Assembly (NCBI GenBank): GCA_964567435.1
Contig: CAZMMQ010000014.1
Location: 3,262-67,261 of the forward strand
Length of the DNA stretch: 64,000 nucleotides
Direction of reading: 5' to 3'
From: RFSX01 sp964567435
GTDB lineage: Bacteria > Bacteroidota > Bacteroidia > Chitinophagales > Saprospiraceae
Shown here piece by piece: positions 16,284 to 24,816 of the stretch (within the stretch, counting starts at the first letter, position 1; each line of letters starts with the position of its first letter). The notes below the pieces were generated by a model. That model searched no databases. It was not told the origin of the DNA and saw only the letters and a program-made list of their open reading frames with translations. A program made the position numbers and the translations under genes.

Positions 16284-16976
16284 CTATTTATTAAGCTTAA
16301 ACTGAAGGAATCGGATAGTTCTGTTATCCTCAAGATGCATTTTTTCATAAAAAGTGAGGATATCCAAATCTGGGTGTGGCAACTTTCCTTCATAGATATT
16401 GGGGCTGTCTATATTATAGATGTGCCCATATTCATCTATGACCTCTTTTGTATGCAGATAAAATGGTTCCGAATCAGTTTTGAGGTGGATATGACCATCT
16501 GGACGAAGTATTTTCTTATATGTACTAAGAAAGTTAGGTGAAGTTAATCGACGATTATATTTGGAGTCCTTGAGGAAGGGGTCAGGGAATGTTATCCAGA
16601 TTTGGTCTATTTCTTCTGCCATAAAGAATAAGTCCAACACTTCAATCTTAATACGCAGAAAGGCGACATTATCCAACGATTGCTCTATGGCTGTCTTTGC
16701 ACCTTTCCAGATACGTGCACCCTTTATATCAACACCTATGAAATTTCGTTCTGGATACCTTTTGGCCAAGCCTAAGCAATATTCACCCCGGCCACAGGCT
16801 AATTCTAAGGTAATGGGGTGATTATTCTTGAAGTGTTTTTCGGCCCATTGGCCAGTCATCTTGATATTTTCACCCATAGGTCCTCGTAACTCCTGACTTC
16901 CATATTGGAAGCTCTCGTACACATTCGGAAATGTTAAGTTTTCTGTAAACTTGAGGAGTTTGTTTCTCCTAGTCAT
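16284..16976 (-). CDS. trmB: tRNA (guanine-N7-)-methyltransferase
   Basis: 230 residues. It makes m7G at position 46 in the variable loop of tRNA using S-adenosylmethionine. The class I methyltransferase fold shows the SAM site TLELACGRGEYCLGLA and the acidic end of strand 2 (FIGVDIKGARIWKGA). The TrmB signature IWITFPDPFLKDSKYNRRLT follows, then LRPDGHIHLKTDSEPFY. The length is typical, and the start MTRRNKLLKFTEN fits homologues that open with basic residues. Single gene, reading towards hsp20. Confidence 0.95.
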   Translation of the reverse strand: MTRRNKLLKFTENLTFPNVYESFQYGSQELRGPMGENIKMTGQWAEKHFKNNHPITLELACGRGEYCLGLAKRYPERNFIGVDIKGARIWKGAKTAIEQSLDNVAFLRIKIEVLDLFFMAEEIDQIWITFPDPFLKDSKYNRRLTSPNFLSTYKKILRPDGHIHLKTDSEPFYLHTKEVIDEYGHIYNIDSPNIYEGKLPHPDLDILTFYEKMHLEDNRTIRFLQFKLNK

Positions 16977-17050
16977 GCAATTTTTGACATTTAGTTCGTT
17001 GAAAAGTTTACCACGATAAAATTATTCTATTTTCGGACCCAAATCATAAG

Positions 17051-17935
17051 ATGAGACAGTCGATTATACTAGTTATGTTGTTATGTGTCTGCGAAATGAT
17101 GGCACAGCACAAAATTGGAATCAGAGCCGGTTTGAATAGATCCACTTTTGCCGCCTCACAATTGGAGGCAGGAGAAGCCTACAGTCTGAACGGTGGTTTT
17201 CATTTTGGTGTCAATTATACCTATCAACTGACACCGAAGTTGGGTGTAAGAGGAGAATTGCTCTTTACCCAAAGGGGAACAACTTTTGACTATGAGGATG
17301 ATGATTCTTATGTCTTCATTACACCATTTGGAAGTGCAACGGCACCTTTTTTCGAGTTTGGAGATGTAGATACAGAGATCGAACATTCCAATGGATACTT
17401 ATCTCTACCTGTTACTGCCCAGTTTCAGTTAAGTAATAAGATAGAACTATTTGCAGGGATCTCTCTAGATCTCCTCATAATCCCGACGGGTAGAGGCACA
17501 CAAGAATTTTCTAGTTCCAGCAGACCAGAGGATATATTTTTCAGAAGATCTCTGGAGCATAATTACAGAGGCGATGAAATTGGTGAACTGTCCAGATTTT
17601 TTAGTGTTTTTGGCACAAATACCTTTATTCCTATCATAATCAACGACCAACAAGAGAACATAGTGAGGACAGAAACGGCTTATTATAATCTGAGACAAGG
17701 AGATTTGGATGGGACGAAATTCAATCTATTTGATTCTCATGTTATACTTGGCTTCAATTACTTTATCAATAATGGTTTCTATATAGGCTTGAGGGGCGAA
17801 CTGGGGCTTTTTGATATCACTAATGAGGGAGCAGACTTTAGCCTCAAATCTCTAGAGAATAATGAGACTTTTATAACTAGAGATGATCGAGATTTATCTA
17901 GGAGTATCAGTCTATCAGTAGGATTTAGATTCTAA
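17051..17935 (+). CDS. Outer membrane beta-barrel protein (PorT-like family)
   Basis: 294 residues. The signal peptide MRQSIILVMLLCVCEMMAQ is followed by HKIGIRAGLNRSTFAASQLE, the typical first strand of the OMP_b-brl family. Alternating aromatic/hydrophobic strands continue to a C-terminus ending in Phe (SISLSVGFRF), the usual signal for outer-membrane assembly. The predicted fold is an 8-10-strand barrel with long loops, one near 150-215. The role is unknown; many paralogues occur per genome. Its stop is only two bases from the stop of the convergent acyltransferase gene. Confidence 0.82.
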   Translation: MRQSIILVMLLCVCEMMAQHKIGIRAGLNRSTFAASQLEAGEAYSLNGGFHFGVNYTYQLTPKLGVRGELLFTQRGTTFDYEDDDSYVFITPFGSATAPFFEFGDVDTEIEHSNGYLSLPVTAQFQLSNKIELFAGISLDLLIIPTGRGTQEFSSSSRPEDIFFRRSLEHNYRGDEIGELSRFFSVFGTNTFIPIIINDQQENIVRTETAYYNLRQGDLDGTKFNLFDSHVILGFNYFINNGFYIGLRGELGLFDITNEGADFSLKSLENNETFITRDDRDLSRSISLSVGFRF

Positions 17936-17937
17936 TG

Positions 17938-18489
17938 TTAGGATAGATAAAACCCATTGTCAGGATTATACCCAGGCACACCATCATAGTATTGCTCTAG
18001 AAAGGAAATGTCCTTTGCTTCATCTCCAGTGATATCAAATAAGGGTAAGAATTTGAATTCCTTTTTTTTGTAATCCAGCACAACCGGTAGGATAGGAATA
18101 TTGGCCAGTCTCGCAACGTGATAAAAACCAGTTTTAAATTTTTCAACCCTTGATCGACTGCCTTCAGGTGCAAATAATATGGTCAGAAAAGTATGTTTAT
18201 TATACTGATCGACGACGGCCTCTACAAAATTAGTGGACCGACTACGGTCGACACCTATCCCTCCCAACTTAGTCATTATCCACCCTAATGGTGGTTTGAA
18301 GAGAGAGGATTTTCCGACATATTTGATATCAGCCTTAATAATGCTTCTTACCATTATCCCTAGCGGAAAATCCCAATTAGAAGTATGTGGTCCAGCAATC
18401 ATAATTTTTTTATTGATATCAGGACGATGGTTGCCGACAATCTTCCAATCCAGCAGCTTTAGAATCGATTTGCTAAGTAATCTGGTCAT
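17938..18489 (-). CDS. Lysophospholipid acyltransferase family protein (PlsC-like)
   Basis: 183 residues. The acyltransferase motifs are present: HTSNWD (HX4D catalytic pair) in IAGPHTSNWDFPLG, LGGIGVDRSRS for glycerol-phosphate binding, and FAPEGSRSR (the EGTRS-type box), then a proline motif ANIPILPVVLDYK. It is shorter than full PlsC proteins (about 240) and lacks an obvious long membrane helix, as in a common small Bacteroidota subgroup. It probably acylates a lysophospholipid or an aminolipid precursor at the inner membrane; the substrate is uncertain. Divergent from the ECF sigma gene, with 78 bases between starts. Confidence 0.85.
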   Translation of the reverse strand: MTRLLSKSILKLLDWKIVGNHRPDINKKIMIAGPHTSNWDFPLGIMVRSIIKADIKYVGKSSLFKPPLGWIMTKLGGIGVDRSRSTNFVEAVVDQYNKHTFLTILFAPEGSRSRVEKFKTGFYHVARLANIPILPVVLDYKKKEFKFLPLFDITGDEAKDISFLEQYYDGVPGYNPDNGFYLS

Positions 18490-18567
18490 AGCGCCAAAGA
18501 TAGTTTTATAGATAAATTTTCTGCTATTTTAAACCAAGCTCACTTCACTGAGTCTTAATGACAGAAT

Positions 18568-19119
18568 ATGAAACAGACCATTTCGGATATAGAAATTCTA
18601 AGTCAACTCTCAGGTGATGACAGTTTCGACAATGGGTTTCGAATGCTGGTCAAGGAGTTTCAAGAGCCGTTATATTGGCATATAAGACGGATGGTCCATC
18701 GGCATGAAGATGCAGATGATGTACTGCAGAATACTTTTCTTAAAGTCATTAAGAATATCCGAGGATTTAATCAACAGTCAAAGCTATATACCTGGTTATA
18801 CAGAATAGCGACGAATGAGACATTAGATTTTTTGAAAAAGTATAATTCTAAGGCCAAGGTGTTAGTGGGAGAGGATAGCATTAGTGTGATGGCAAAGCAA
18901 GACCCCTATTTTGACCCTGATGAGATTCAGTTAAGATTGGTACAGGCGATTGAGACACTACCAGAGAAGCAACGCGTTGTATTTAATCTAAGGTACTATG
19001 ATGACATGAGTTACAAAGACATGTCTGATATTACCGATACAAGTGTAGGGGCCTTAAAGGCGTCTTATCACCATGCCGTAAAGAAGATTGAAAAATATAT
19101 TAAAGAAAGTACTCTCTAA
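18568..19119 (+). CDS. ECF-type RNA polymerase sigma factor
   Basis: 183 residues. Region 2 (about 25-95) shows PLYWHIRRMVHRHEDADDVL, QNTFLKVIKNIRGFNQQSKL and YTWLYRIATNETLDFLKKYN. Region 4 (about 125-180) shows AIETLPEKQRVVFNLRYYDD and MSYKDMSDITDTSVGALKAS. Region 1.1 and region 3 are absent, as expected for group 4 factors. It leads a three-gene run with a membrane-spanning acidic protein and a secreted Spy-like protein, an arrangement that suggests envelope stress sensing with the second gene as anti-sigma factor; that pairing is inference. Confidence 0.92.
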   Translation: MKQTISDIEILSQLSGDDSFDNGFRMLVKEFQEPLYWHIRRMVHRHEDADDVLQNTFLKVIKNIRGFNQQSKLYTWLYRIATNETLDFLKKYNSKAKVLVGEDSISVMAKQDPYFDPDEIQLRLVQAIETLPEKQRVVFNLRYYDDMSYKDMSDITDTSVGALKASYHHAVKKIEKYIKESTL

Positions 19120-19139
19120 ATAATTAAGTCCAAGATAAA

Positions 19140-19703
19140 ATGCCGATCGAATTACCAGAAGATTATTTTAATAAGTTCCCTGATAGGATATTTTCTAGAC
19201 TAGAGAATGATGAGGATAGTGATTATAGCAGTGAACTAATTTCGTCAATAGATAAGATCTCACCCTATATGGTGCCAGACGGATACTTTGTTGCTTTACC
19301 TAATCAGATTATCTCTAAACATAAACGCGACAATGCAAATCAAACTAAAAACAGCGTTAAATACCTCCGTCCCCTGAGATGGATATCGGTTGCTGCTACA
19401 CTGGCATTAATTGTAATGTATTCTTATCAGTCAGAAGATATTATGATTTCAGATCCAGCGCTGAGCGAAAAGTTAGAATTACCAGACACGTCTAAGTTGC
19501 TGACAGAAGAGGAGGGCTTGATTTGGGAAGAATTAATAGACGAATATACAGATGAGGAGATATGGATGGAGGCGATGGCAGAACTGGTGCATGATGACGA
19601 TCCAATAAACAACTTTCTAAATGATATAGCAGATGAAGACTTGGATCTTTACCTAGATGTACTTCTGGCTGACATGACCGATATAGAATTAATTTCCTTA
19701 TAG
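19140..19703 (+). CDS. Single-pass acidic protein, possible anti-sigma factor
   Basis: 187 residues with one predicted membrane helix near residues 79-95 (RWISVAATLALIVMYSYQ). Residues 1-78 contain two related LPEDYF / VPDGYFVALPNQI segments and would be cytoplasmic. The part after the helix is very acidic (LTEEEGLIWEELIDEYTDEE and a terminal ADEDLDLYLDVLLADMTD). No zinc-binding anti-sigma motif is visible. Its position 20 bases after the ECF sigma gene and its topology support a membrane-bound anti-sigma role, which is not proven by sequence. Many Bacteroidota genomes have similar genes after an ECF factor. Confidence 0.65.
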   Translation: MPIELPEDYFNKFPDRIFSRLENDEDSDYSSELISSIDKISPYMVPDGYFVALPNQIISKHKRDNANQTKNSVKYLRPLRWISVAATLALIVMYSYQSEDIMISDPALSEKLELPDTSKLLTEEEGLIWEELIDEYTDEEIWMEAMAELVHDDDPINNFLNDIADEDLDLYLDVLLADMTDIELISL

Positions 19704-19744
19704 AAGACTTTATATAACTAATTAGAAATATAACATTTATAGAT

Positions 19745-20209
19745 ATGAAACAATTTTATTATTTAGTACTGTGCAGTGTATTCACCTTATCGTTAAGTGC
19801 ACAACCAATTACAAGCGAAATAGAAGATAGGCTAGAGGCAAGAAGAGTCGCTTATATCACACAGGAACTCGACTTGACTGTAGAAGAAGCACAAACATTT
19901 TGGCCATTGTATAATAAGTACAGAGATAGCCGCAAAGCGCTTAGAGAGCAATATGGAATGAAGAAAGAAGATAAAGCTCAGCAGAAGTTAGAAGATATTT
20001 TTGCTCATGATGAAAAAGCACTTCAGTTAAAGAAAGATTTCGCTAACCAAATTCTTGGCATTCTGGGAGAGCAAAGAACAATGCACCTATTAACCAGTGA
20101 ACGCAGATTTAAAGAGCGGATGATTAGAGGCATCCAAGGTCGGTCTGAGAGACATGGCAAAAGAGGAGGATTCCGTCCTTATGAAAGAAAGGAGAATAAT
20201 GGCAATTAA
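19745..20209 (+). CDS. Secreted Spy/CpxP-like helical protein
   Basis: 154 residues. The signal peptide MKQFYYLVLCSVFTLSLSAQ precedes a fully helical, charged mature part (ARRVAYITQELDLTVEEAQT, FWPLYNKYRDSRKALREQYG, KLEDIFAHDEKALQLKKDFA). This LTxEEAxxFWPxYN arrangement is typical of Bacteroidota proteins encoded at the end of ECF sigma operons and resembles Spy/CpxP-type periplasmic sensors or chaperones in length and composition; homology is not certain. The C-terminus is basic (RGIQGRSERHGKRGG). It is followed by a strong terminator. Confidence 0.7.
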   Translation: MKQFYYLVLCSVFTLSLSAQPITSEIEDRLEARRVAYITQELDLTVEEAQTFWPLYNKYRDSRKALREQYGMKKEDKAQQKLEDIFAHDEKALQLKKDFANQILGILGEQRTMHLLTSERRFKERMIRGIQGRSERHGKRGGFRPYERKENNGN

Positions 20210-20224
20210 ATGTTAAAGATTAAA

Positions 20225-20249
20225 ATACCTTATCACCTAAATAAGGTAT
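20225..20249 (+). repeat. Perfect 9-bp hairpin before the terminator
   Basis: ATACCTTAT (20225-20233) pairs perfectly with ATAAGGTAT (20241-20249), loop of seven bases, 16 bases after the preceding stop. There is no U-run; it may protect the 3' end of the sigma operon mRNA. Confidence 0.55.
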
Positions 20250-20256
20250 GAGTGTG

Positions 20257-20287
20257 AGCCAGAAACAAGAAGTTACTGGCTTTTTTT
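20257..20287 (+). terminator. Terminator of the ECF sigma operon
   Basis: AGCCAG (20257-20262) pairs with CTGGCT (20276-20281) and runs into seven T (20281-20287). The stretch from 20288 to 20550 shows no gene; it should hold the promoter of the TPR gene, though no convincing -33/-7 pair was identified. Confidence 0.8.
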
Positions 20288-20550
20288 ATTTTTATTTTAC
20301 TCAGACTAGAGTTTAGATTTGCTGCAATTTAGTGTATGATAATTAGGTGCTAACTATCCTTCTTATTTGAGTATGAATATAATATCTATTGGTGGATTTA
20401 ATTATATGTACTAAAGAATTACTTTGAGAAGTGATTGGTTATACATTACGCTTATGCCCTATGTTAAAATTAAATAAGTAAAACTCAGACTAACTACCCT
20501 AAAAGACTATATTTACAACAGAATTATAATCTGAACACGTAATAATTTTA

Positions 20551-21957
20551 ATGGAAAACAGAACGAAACGAGATGTATCGTTTTTAAATCTCGTATCTGA
20601 TTTCGAAGCCAACTTTGAGAAAGGAGTTAAAGTCAACTATGAAGAGAAAACCTTTCTTGAAATAATTCGGTTTTACGAAGAAGAATTGCAATACGGAAAA
20701 GCCTTAGAGGTCGCTGATATAGCACTGTCACAATATCAATACCGATCTGATTTTTATATTATAAAATCTAGGCTATTATTCCAAACTAACTTTCACGAGG
20801 ATGCACTTGACATTCTCAATCAAGCAGAGAAGTTATCCCCCTACGAACTAGATATATCTATACTCAAAATTAGGATTCTTGCCTTTCAGGGAAGAATCAT
20901 AGATGCCAGAAATATCCTAGAAGATATGAAGGCAGTTATTTCCTCTGATGATCTATCTGATTTGTATCTCAGTGAATCATATATAGATGAGTACATGCAA
21001 GATTACTTGTCGATGTATGATCATCTCACAAAAGCTGTAATCAGTGACCTAGGGAATGAAGAAGCAATGGAGAGATTAGGTTTTACTGTGCAGCTGTGCA
21101 AGAATTTCAATCAGAGTGTCGCATTCCACGAAACCATTTTGGACGAACAACCCTATAATTACCTTGCATGGTATAATCTAGGGCACGCCTTTAATTGCTT
21201 GGGAGAGTATATTGCCGCTATTGACGCTTTGGAGTATTCGTTTATCATAGAACAGAATTTTGAGAACGGATATCTTGATTGTGCTGATATATGTATACAA
21301 GAAAAATTGTATCAGCGAGCACTCGCCATTTATGAATCTTACATCTCTATTTTCGGAATTAATGAAGAGGTTCTTATTAACATGGCAGAGTGTGAGTATG
21401 AACTTGGTAACCTTAACAGGGCTAGAATTATACTCAATAAATTACTCAAGCTTGACCCATACAATGATGAAGTATACTTCAAATTAGGTCAATGTTACGC
21501 CAAAGCCGAAAAGTGGAACAAGGCAATCAATGCTTTTCACAAAGCCATCACTTTAGAGGACCAATGCGAAGATTATTACCTACAAATAGCACATGCCCAT
21601 TATGCGCTTGGAAGTTACTCTAAGGCTGAGTTCTTTTTCAGACAAGCCGTAGGTATCGGTCCAGAAAGAAGTAACCTTTGGAGAGACTTTGTTGTCTTTC
21701 TTATCAAGACAGGCAAGAGACAGGATGCATTAGATCTTGTCGACGAATCTGATGCATGTGCTTTTGGTGCTGAGTTGATATTTTGTCGAGCCGTTGCTTT
21801 ATATCTTAATGGCGATAAAGAAGAAGCTTATAGGACCTTTGAAGAAGGGCTAAAAGAGGACTTTGAAATTCATGACCTCATATTTCAGATAGAACCAGAA
21901 CTAATGCTTGATACCGATCTTCAGGCGATGATTTCTTATTACAAAGAAGAAGAATAA
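20551..21957 (+). CDS. Tetratricopeptide repeat protein
   Basis: 468 residues without signal peptide or membrane segment. TPR-like helical pairs span nearly the whole length. Good repeats are YNYLAWYNLGHAFNCLGEYI, EVLINMAECEYELGNLNRAR, DEVYFKLGQCYAKAEKWNKA and DYYLQIAHAHYALGSYSKAE, giving about nine to ten units. Such cytoplasmic TPR scaffolds mediate protein contacts; the partner is unknown. Long, strongly conserved TPR proteins of this size are common single genes in Bacteroidota. A strong hairpin terminator follows. Confidence 0.85.
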   Translation: MENRTKRDVSFLNLVSDFEANFEKGVKVNYEEKTFLEIIRFYEEELQYGKALEVADIALSQYQYRSDFYIIKSRLLFQTNFHEDALDILNQAEKLSPYELDISILKIRILAFQGRIIDARNILEDMKAVISSDDLSDLYLSESYIDEYMQDYLSMYDHLTKAVISDLGNEEAMERLGFTVQLCKNFNQSVAFHETILDEQPYNYLAWYNLGHAFNCLGEYIAAIDALEYSFIIEQNFENGYLDCADICIQEKLYQRALAIYESYISIFGINEEVLINMAECEYELGNLNRARIILNKLLKLDPYNDEVYFKLGQCYAKAEKWNKAINAFHKAITLEDQCEDYYLQIAHAHYALGSYSKAEFFFRQAVGIGPERSNLWRDFVVFLIKTGKRQDALDLVDESDACAFGAELIFCRAVALYLNGDKEEAYRTFEEGLKEDFEIHDLIFQIEPELMLDTDLQAMISYYKEEE

Positions 21958-22003
21958 ATTTTAAGAACCAGTAAGGATTATTACTCAATCTCGTTTTATA
22001 ATT

Positions 22004-22037
22004 GAAGGCAGTTGGAATCCAATTGCCTTCTTTTTTT
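22004..22037 (+). terminator. Strong terminator after the TPR gene
   Basis: A 12-bp stem with one G-U pair (22004-22015 with 22019-22030, three-base loop) runs into seven T (22031-22037). The stop codon of the convergent ppgK gene lies inside this T-run. Confidence 0.88.
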
Positions 22038-22797
22038 ATAAGTGGATTGTTTTTGCTTTATTGTTTTTTGCTGCAAATGCAGCGCCGAGTATACCTGCAT
22101 CATTTTTGAGTGCTGCTGGAACGACATGGGCTAAATCATTGAATCCATCCGAAAACAAATCGAACTTCTTACTAATGCCACCTCCGAGAATAATTAAATT
22201 AGGATAGAATAACCCATTTACATAACGAAGGTAATCACCTAATGCCTTGCCGTACTCCTCCCAAGAGAGATCTCTTCTTTTCCTTGCAGAGTTTGAGACA
22301 ACTTTTTCTGCAATTTTACCCTTGAAATTGATTTGTCCTAATTCAGTGTTAGGCAATAGTTCACCATCCTTAAATACAGCGGAACCTATACCAGTACCTA
22401 GCGTCAATAAAATAACAGTGCCCGCAACACCTTTCCCTTTTCCATATCCCAACTCCGCTTGGCCTGCAGCATCTGCATCATTAAGAACTGGTGCTTCGAC
22501 ACCCAGTAACTCTGATAGTTTATCCACTATTGGATAATTTATCCAGTCCTTATCTATGTTACTTGCGGTAAGTGACTTTCCACCTTTAATCACAGATGGA
22601 AAGCCAATGCCAATTGGTTTTCCTTTCCATCCAAAGAAATTGACTAGCTCTGTTACAACTTGTAAGATATCATCTACCTTTCCACCATCAGGCGTACTTA
22701 TTTTATGTCTTTTCTGAAGTAATACACCTTTTTCAAGATCTACTGGAGCTCCTTTGATGCCTGTAGCACCTACATCTATTCCTAGTGCTTTCTTCAT
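22036..22797 (-). CDS. ppgK: Polyphosphate glucokinase (ROK family)
   Basis: 253 residues. It phosphorylates glucose using inorganic polyphosphate (some members also use ATP). ROK features are visible: phosphate-binding IDVGATGIKGAPVDLEKG, sugar-binding region with VLNDADAAGQAELGYG, the second phosphate loop LLTLGTGIGSAVFKDGEL, and the polyphosphate-glucokinase C-terminus RDLSWEEYGKALGDYLRYVN, then FYPNLIILGGGISKKFD. The ELGQ glucose motif is present (NTELGQINFKG), while the ROK zinc cysteines are absent, as in PpgK. Last gene of a four-gene operon with two cyclophilins; a shared function is not evident. Confidence 0.9.
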   Translation of the reverse strand: MKKALGIDVGATGIKGAPVDLEKGVLLQKRHKISTPDGGKVDDILQVVTELVNFFGWKGKPIGIGFPSVIKGGKSLTASNIDKDWINYPIVDKLSELLGVEAPVLNDADAAGQAELGYGKGKGVAGTVILLTLGTGIGSAVFKDGELLPNTELGQINFKGKIAEKVVSNSARKRRDLSWEEYGKALGDYLRYVNGLFYPNLIILGGGISKKFDLFSDGFNDLAHVVPAALKNDAGILGAAFAAKNNKAKTIHL

Positions 22798-22810
22798 GTT
22801 TCTCTTTTAA

Positions 22811-23686
22811 TTAATTCAATGATTTTGCTTCAAGGATAAGAATATCATCTATTGGTTTGTCCAAATTATCTGTTGCAGTTGCAGCAATTTTATCCAATAC
22901 ATCAAATCCATCAATCAGTCTGCCAAATACAGTGTACTCCCCATCCAATTGTGGGGCGCCTCCCAATTCTATATATTTCATGACTTGCTCTTCAGAGTAA
23001 TCCATTGCAAGATTAGTCATTGTCTTTTCAAATTTCTGCTTTGTAAATGCTTGACCATCTACAATATAAAATTGAGAACCAGAAGAGCGCTTTTCTGGAT
23101 TGACGTCATCTGGTAGTCTGGCGGCAGCCAAGGCACCTTTATAATGCAGTCGATCTGAACTTATTTCATGGGGTATGGAGGATGGATCCTCTTGCTTGAC
23201 ACCGCTATGGCGACTTTTGTTATCACCGCCTTGAATCATAAAGCCATCGATCACGCGATGAAAATAGATGCCGTCATAATATCCTTGGTCCACTAGTCTA
23301 GTAAACTGTTGTAGATGTTCAGGTGTATTTTCATCTAATTGCACTACCAAGTCACCCAGAGATGTTTTGATGAGTACCAGGCAATAGATAGAAGGCTCTA
23401 TAATAACTTCCTGTTGTTGTCGAATAACCTGATTACCTAATTGGGCTTCTAGCGTTATGGTATGGCGACCTGATTCATAGAAAGTGAAGTTTAAATCTGT
23501 ATCAGTAGAAACTGGATTACCATTGATTTTCCAAACCTGGCTTGTGATATTTTCAGATTGATTTTCAAAGTGAATCTTAGCGGGTATCTTATACGTCACC
23601 TGTTGTTCACTTTGAATAAAAGTAACTAAAGGTGTTTTGCATTGCCAAAAAGCAATACAACTAATAAAGACTATGAAATACTTCAA
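22811..23686 (-). CDS. Cyclophilin lipoprotein with N-terminal PKD-like domain
   Basis: 291 residues. MKYFIVFISCIAFWQC ends in a Cys suited to lipidation. Residues about 25-100 look like a PKD/Ig-like beta-sandwich (VTYKIPAKIHFENQSENITS, FYESGRHTITLEAQLGNQVI). Residues about 105-290 are a cyclophilin-type peptidyl-prolyl isomerase: FTRLVDQGYYDGIYFHRVID, GFMIQGGD, KRSSGSQFYIVDGQAFT and YTVFGRLIDGFDVLDKIA. It probably acts in the periplasm or at the outer membrane in folding exported proteins. It follows a second cyclophilin gene by seven bases. The PKD module probably positions the enzyme and may be specific to this lineage. Confidence 0.88.
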   Translation of the reverse strand: MKYFIVFISCIAFWQCKTPLVTFIQSEQQVTYKIPAKIHFENQSENITSQVWKINGNPVSTDTDLNFTFYESGRHTITLEAQLGNQVIRQQQEVIIEPSIYCLVLIKTSLGDLVVQLDENTPEHLQQFTRLVDQGYYDGIYFHRVIDGFMIQGGDNKSRHSGVKQEDPSSIPHEISSDRLHYKGALAAARLPDDVNPEKRSSGSQFYIVDGQAFTKQKFEKTMTNLAMDYSEEQVMKYIELGGAPQLDGEYTVFGRLIDGFDVLDKIAATATDNLDKPIDDILILEAKSLN

Positions 23687-23693
23687 GAAAAAT

Positions 23694-24329
23694 TTACTTT
23701 TTTCTCACTTTCATCTTGACATCCTTAACAGGTCTGTCTCCAGGTGCAGTCTGAGTGGTTGCTATTTTATCTATCACTTCTAATCCTTCGACAACTTCAC
23801 CAAATACAGTATAATCGCCATCCAAGAATATAGCGCCTCCATTTTGTTTGTAATTGGCTTTTTGCTCTTCTGTGTAAGTTATATTCTTTTGTGAGCCAGA
23901 TCTTTGCAAATCCGTATCAGAAACTGGTTTGCCATGAACGATGTAAAATTGTGAGCCAGAAGATCTTTTTTCTGGATTACTTGGTCCACCAGTTCGAGCT
24001 GCAGCCAATGCGCCTTTATAATGAGCAGCGCCTATTTCGGCAGGTATAGTATAGCCAGGACCTCCAGAACCTAGACGCTTATTAGCAGGCGCCCCTTTAG
24101 AATCAGGATCACCACCTTGAATCATAAATCCATTGATTACTCTGTGGAATAGAAGATCATCATAGAATCCTTCTTTGACTAATTTTTTAAAATTATCTCT
24201 GTGCTGAGGTGTAGAATCATATAACTTGACAGTCATCGTACCCATATCCGTCTCTATGAGAAATAATTCTTGCTTTGGTGAACAAGAATAAAGAAGGCTC
24301 ATAGCGGCTATAATTAGTAATTGTTTCAT
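23694..24329 (-). CDS. Cyclophilin-type peptidyl-prolyl isomerase lipoprotein
   Basis: 211 residues. The lipoprotein signal MKQLLIIAAMSLLYSC is followed directly by the isomerase domain: LIETDMGTMTVKLYDSTPQH, VKEGFYDDLLFHRVINGFMI, QGGDPDSKGAPANKRLGSGG and KRSSGSQFYIVHGKPVSDTD. The catalytic Arg of the FHRVI motif and the QFYIV pocket are present. It catalyses proline cis-trans isomerisation in exported proteins. Close relative and neighbour of the PKD-cyclophilin, probably by duplication, and part of the same operon (21 bases after the preceding gene). Confidence 0.92.
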   Translation of the reverse strand: MKQLLIIAAMSLLYSCSPKQELFLIETDMGTMTVKLYDSTPQHRDNFKKLVKEGFYDDLLFHRVINGFMIQGGDPDSKGAPANKRLGSGGPGYTIPAEIGAAHYKGALAAARTGGPSNPEKRSSGSQFYIVHGKPVSDTDLQRSGSQKNITYTEEQKANYKQNGGAIFLDGDYTVFGEVVEGLEVIDKIATTQTAPGDRPVKDVKMKVRKK

Positions 24330-24350
24330 CGTAAGAATTTGATTGTGGGC

Positions 24351-24713
24351 TTATTCTTCTTGCCCTGTTTCGTTATCTAATTTTATAAAGTACTCCAAGA
24401 TACTTGTCTTGAGTATAGTTTCTTGTTCTTTGACGCCTTTAACTTTGAAAGGTTTCTCTATTTCCCAATGTGGCCAGCCATCTTCATCTCGTCCAGCAAA
24501 GCTATAGTATCCTCTTTTTTCTAAAATCGAACAGGCTGCCACATGGATAAGATCTCTCTTTTCTTCCTTAGAAAAGCCTCTCACTCGACCATATTCCTGT
24601 ACACCCACTAGAAATAGAATGCCCTTTAGATCAGGTAGCGTTGGCGAATTGGTTAATTTTTTCAGGCGATGCCTGAGTTGTAACCAATTAAAATCCAATT
24701 CCCATGTCTCCAT
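24351..24713 (-). CDS. Conserved Bacteroidota hypothetical protein
   Basis: 120 residues, soluble, no signal peptide. The sequence (LDFNWLQLRHRLKKLTNSPT, GILFLVGVQEYGRVRGFSKE, RGYYSFAGRDEDGWPHWEIE) is compact and looks conserved across the phylum; I do not know a function. It opens the operon that continues with two cyclophilin lipoproteins and polyphosphate glucokinase. METWELDF is the only reasonable start. A link to protein folding or export is only suggested by position. Confidence 0.65.
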   Translation of the reverse strand: METWELDFNWLQLRHRLKKLTNSPTLPDLKGILFLVGVQEYGRVRGFSKEEKRDLIHVAACSILEKRGYYSFAGRDEDGWPHWEIEKPFKVKGVKEQETILKTSILEYFIKLDNETGQEE

Positions 24714-24816
24714 AGAGGTGCAAATATAGCAAGTTAGAACCTAATCATATCGAGCTCGAGAAGACAACTATATCTCATGTTTTTCAGTATTAAATCATCT
24801 CAGAAAGAGAACGAGC

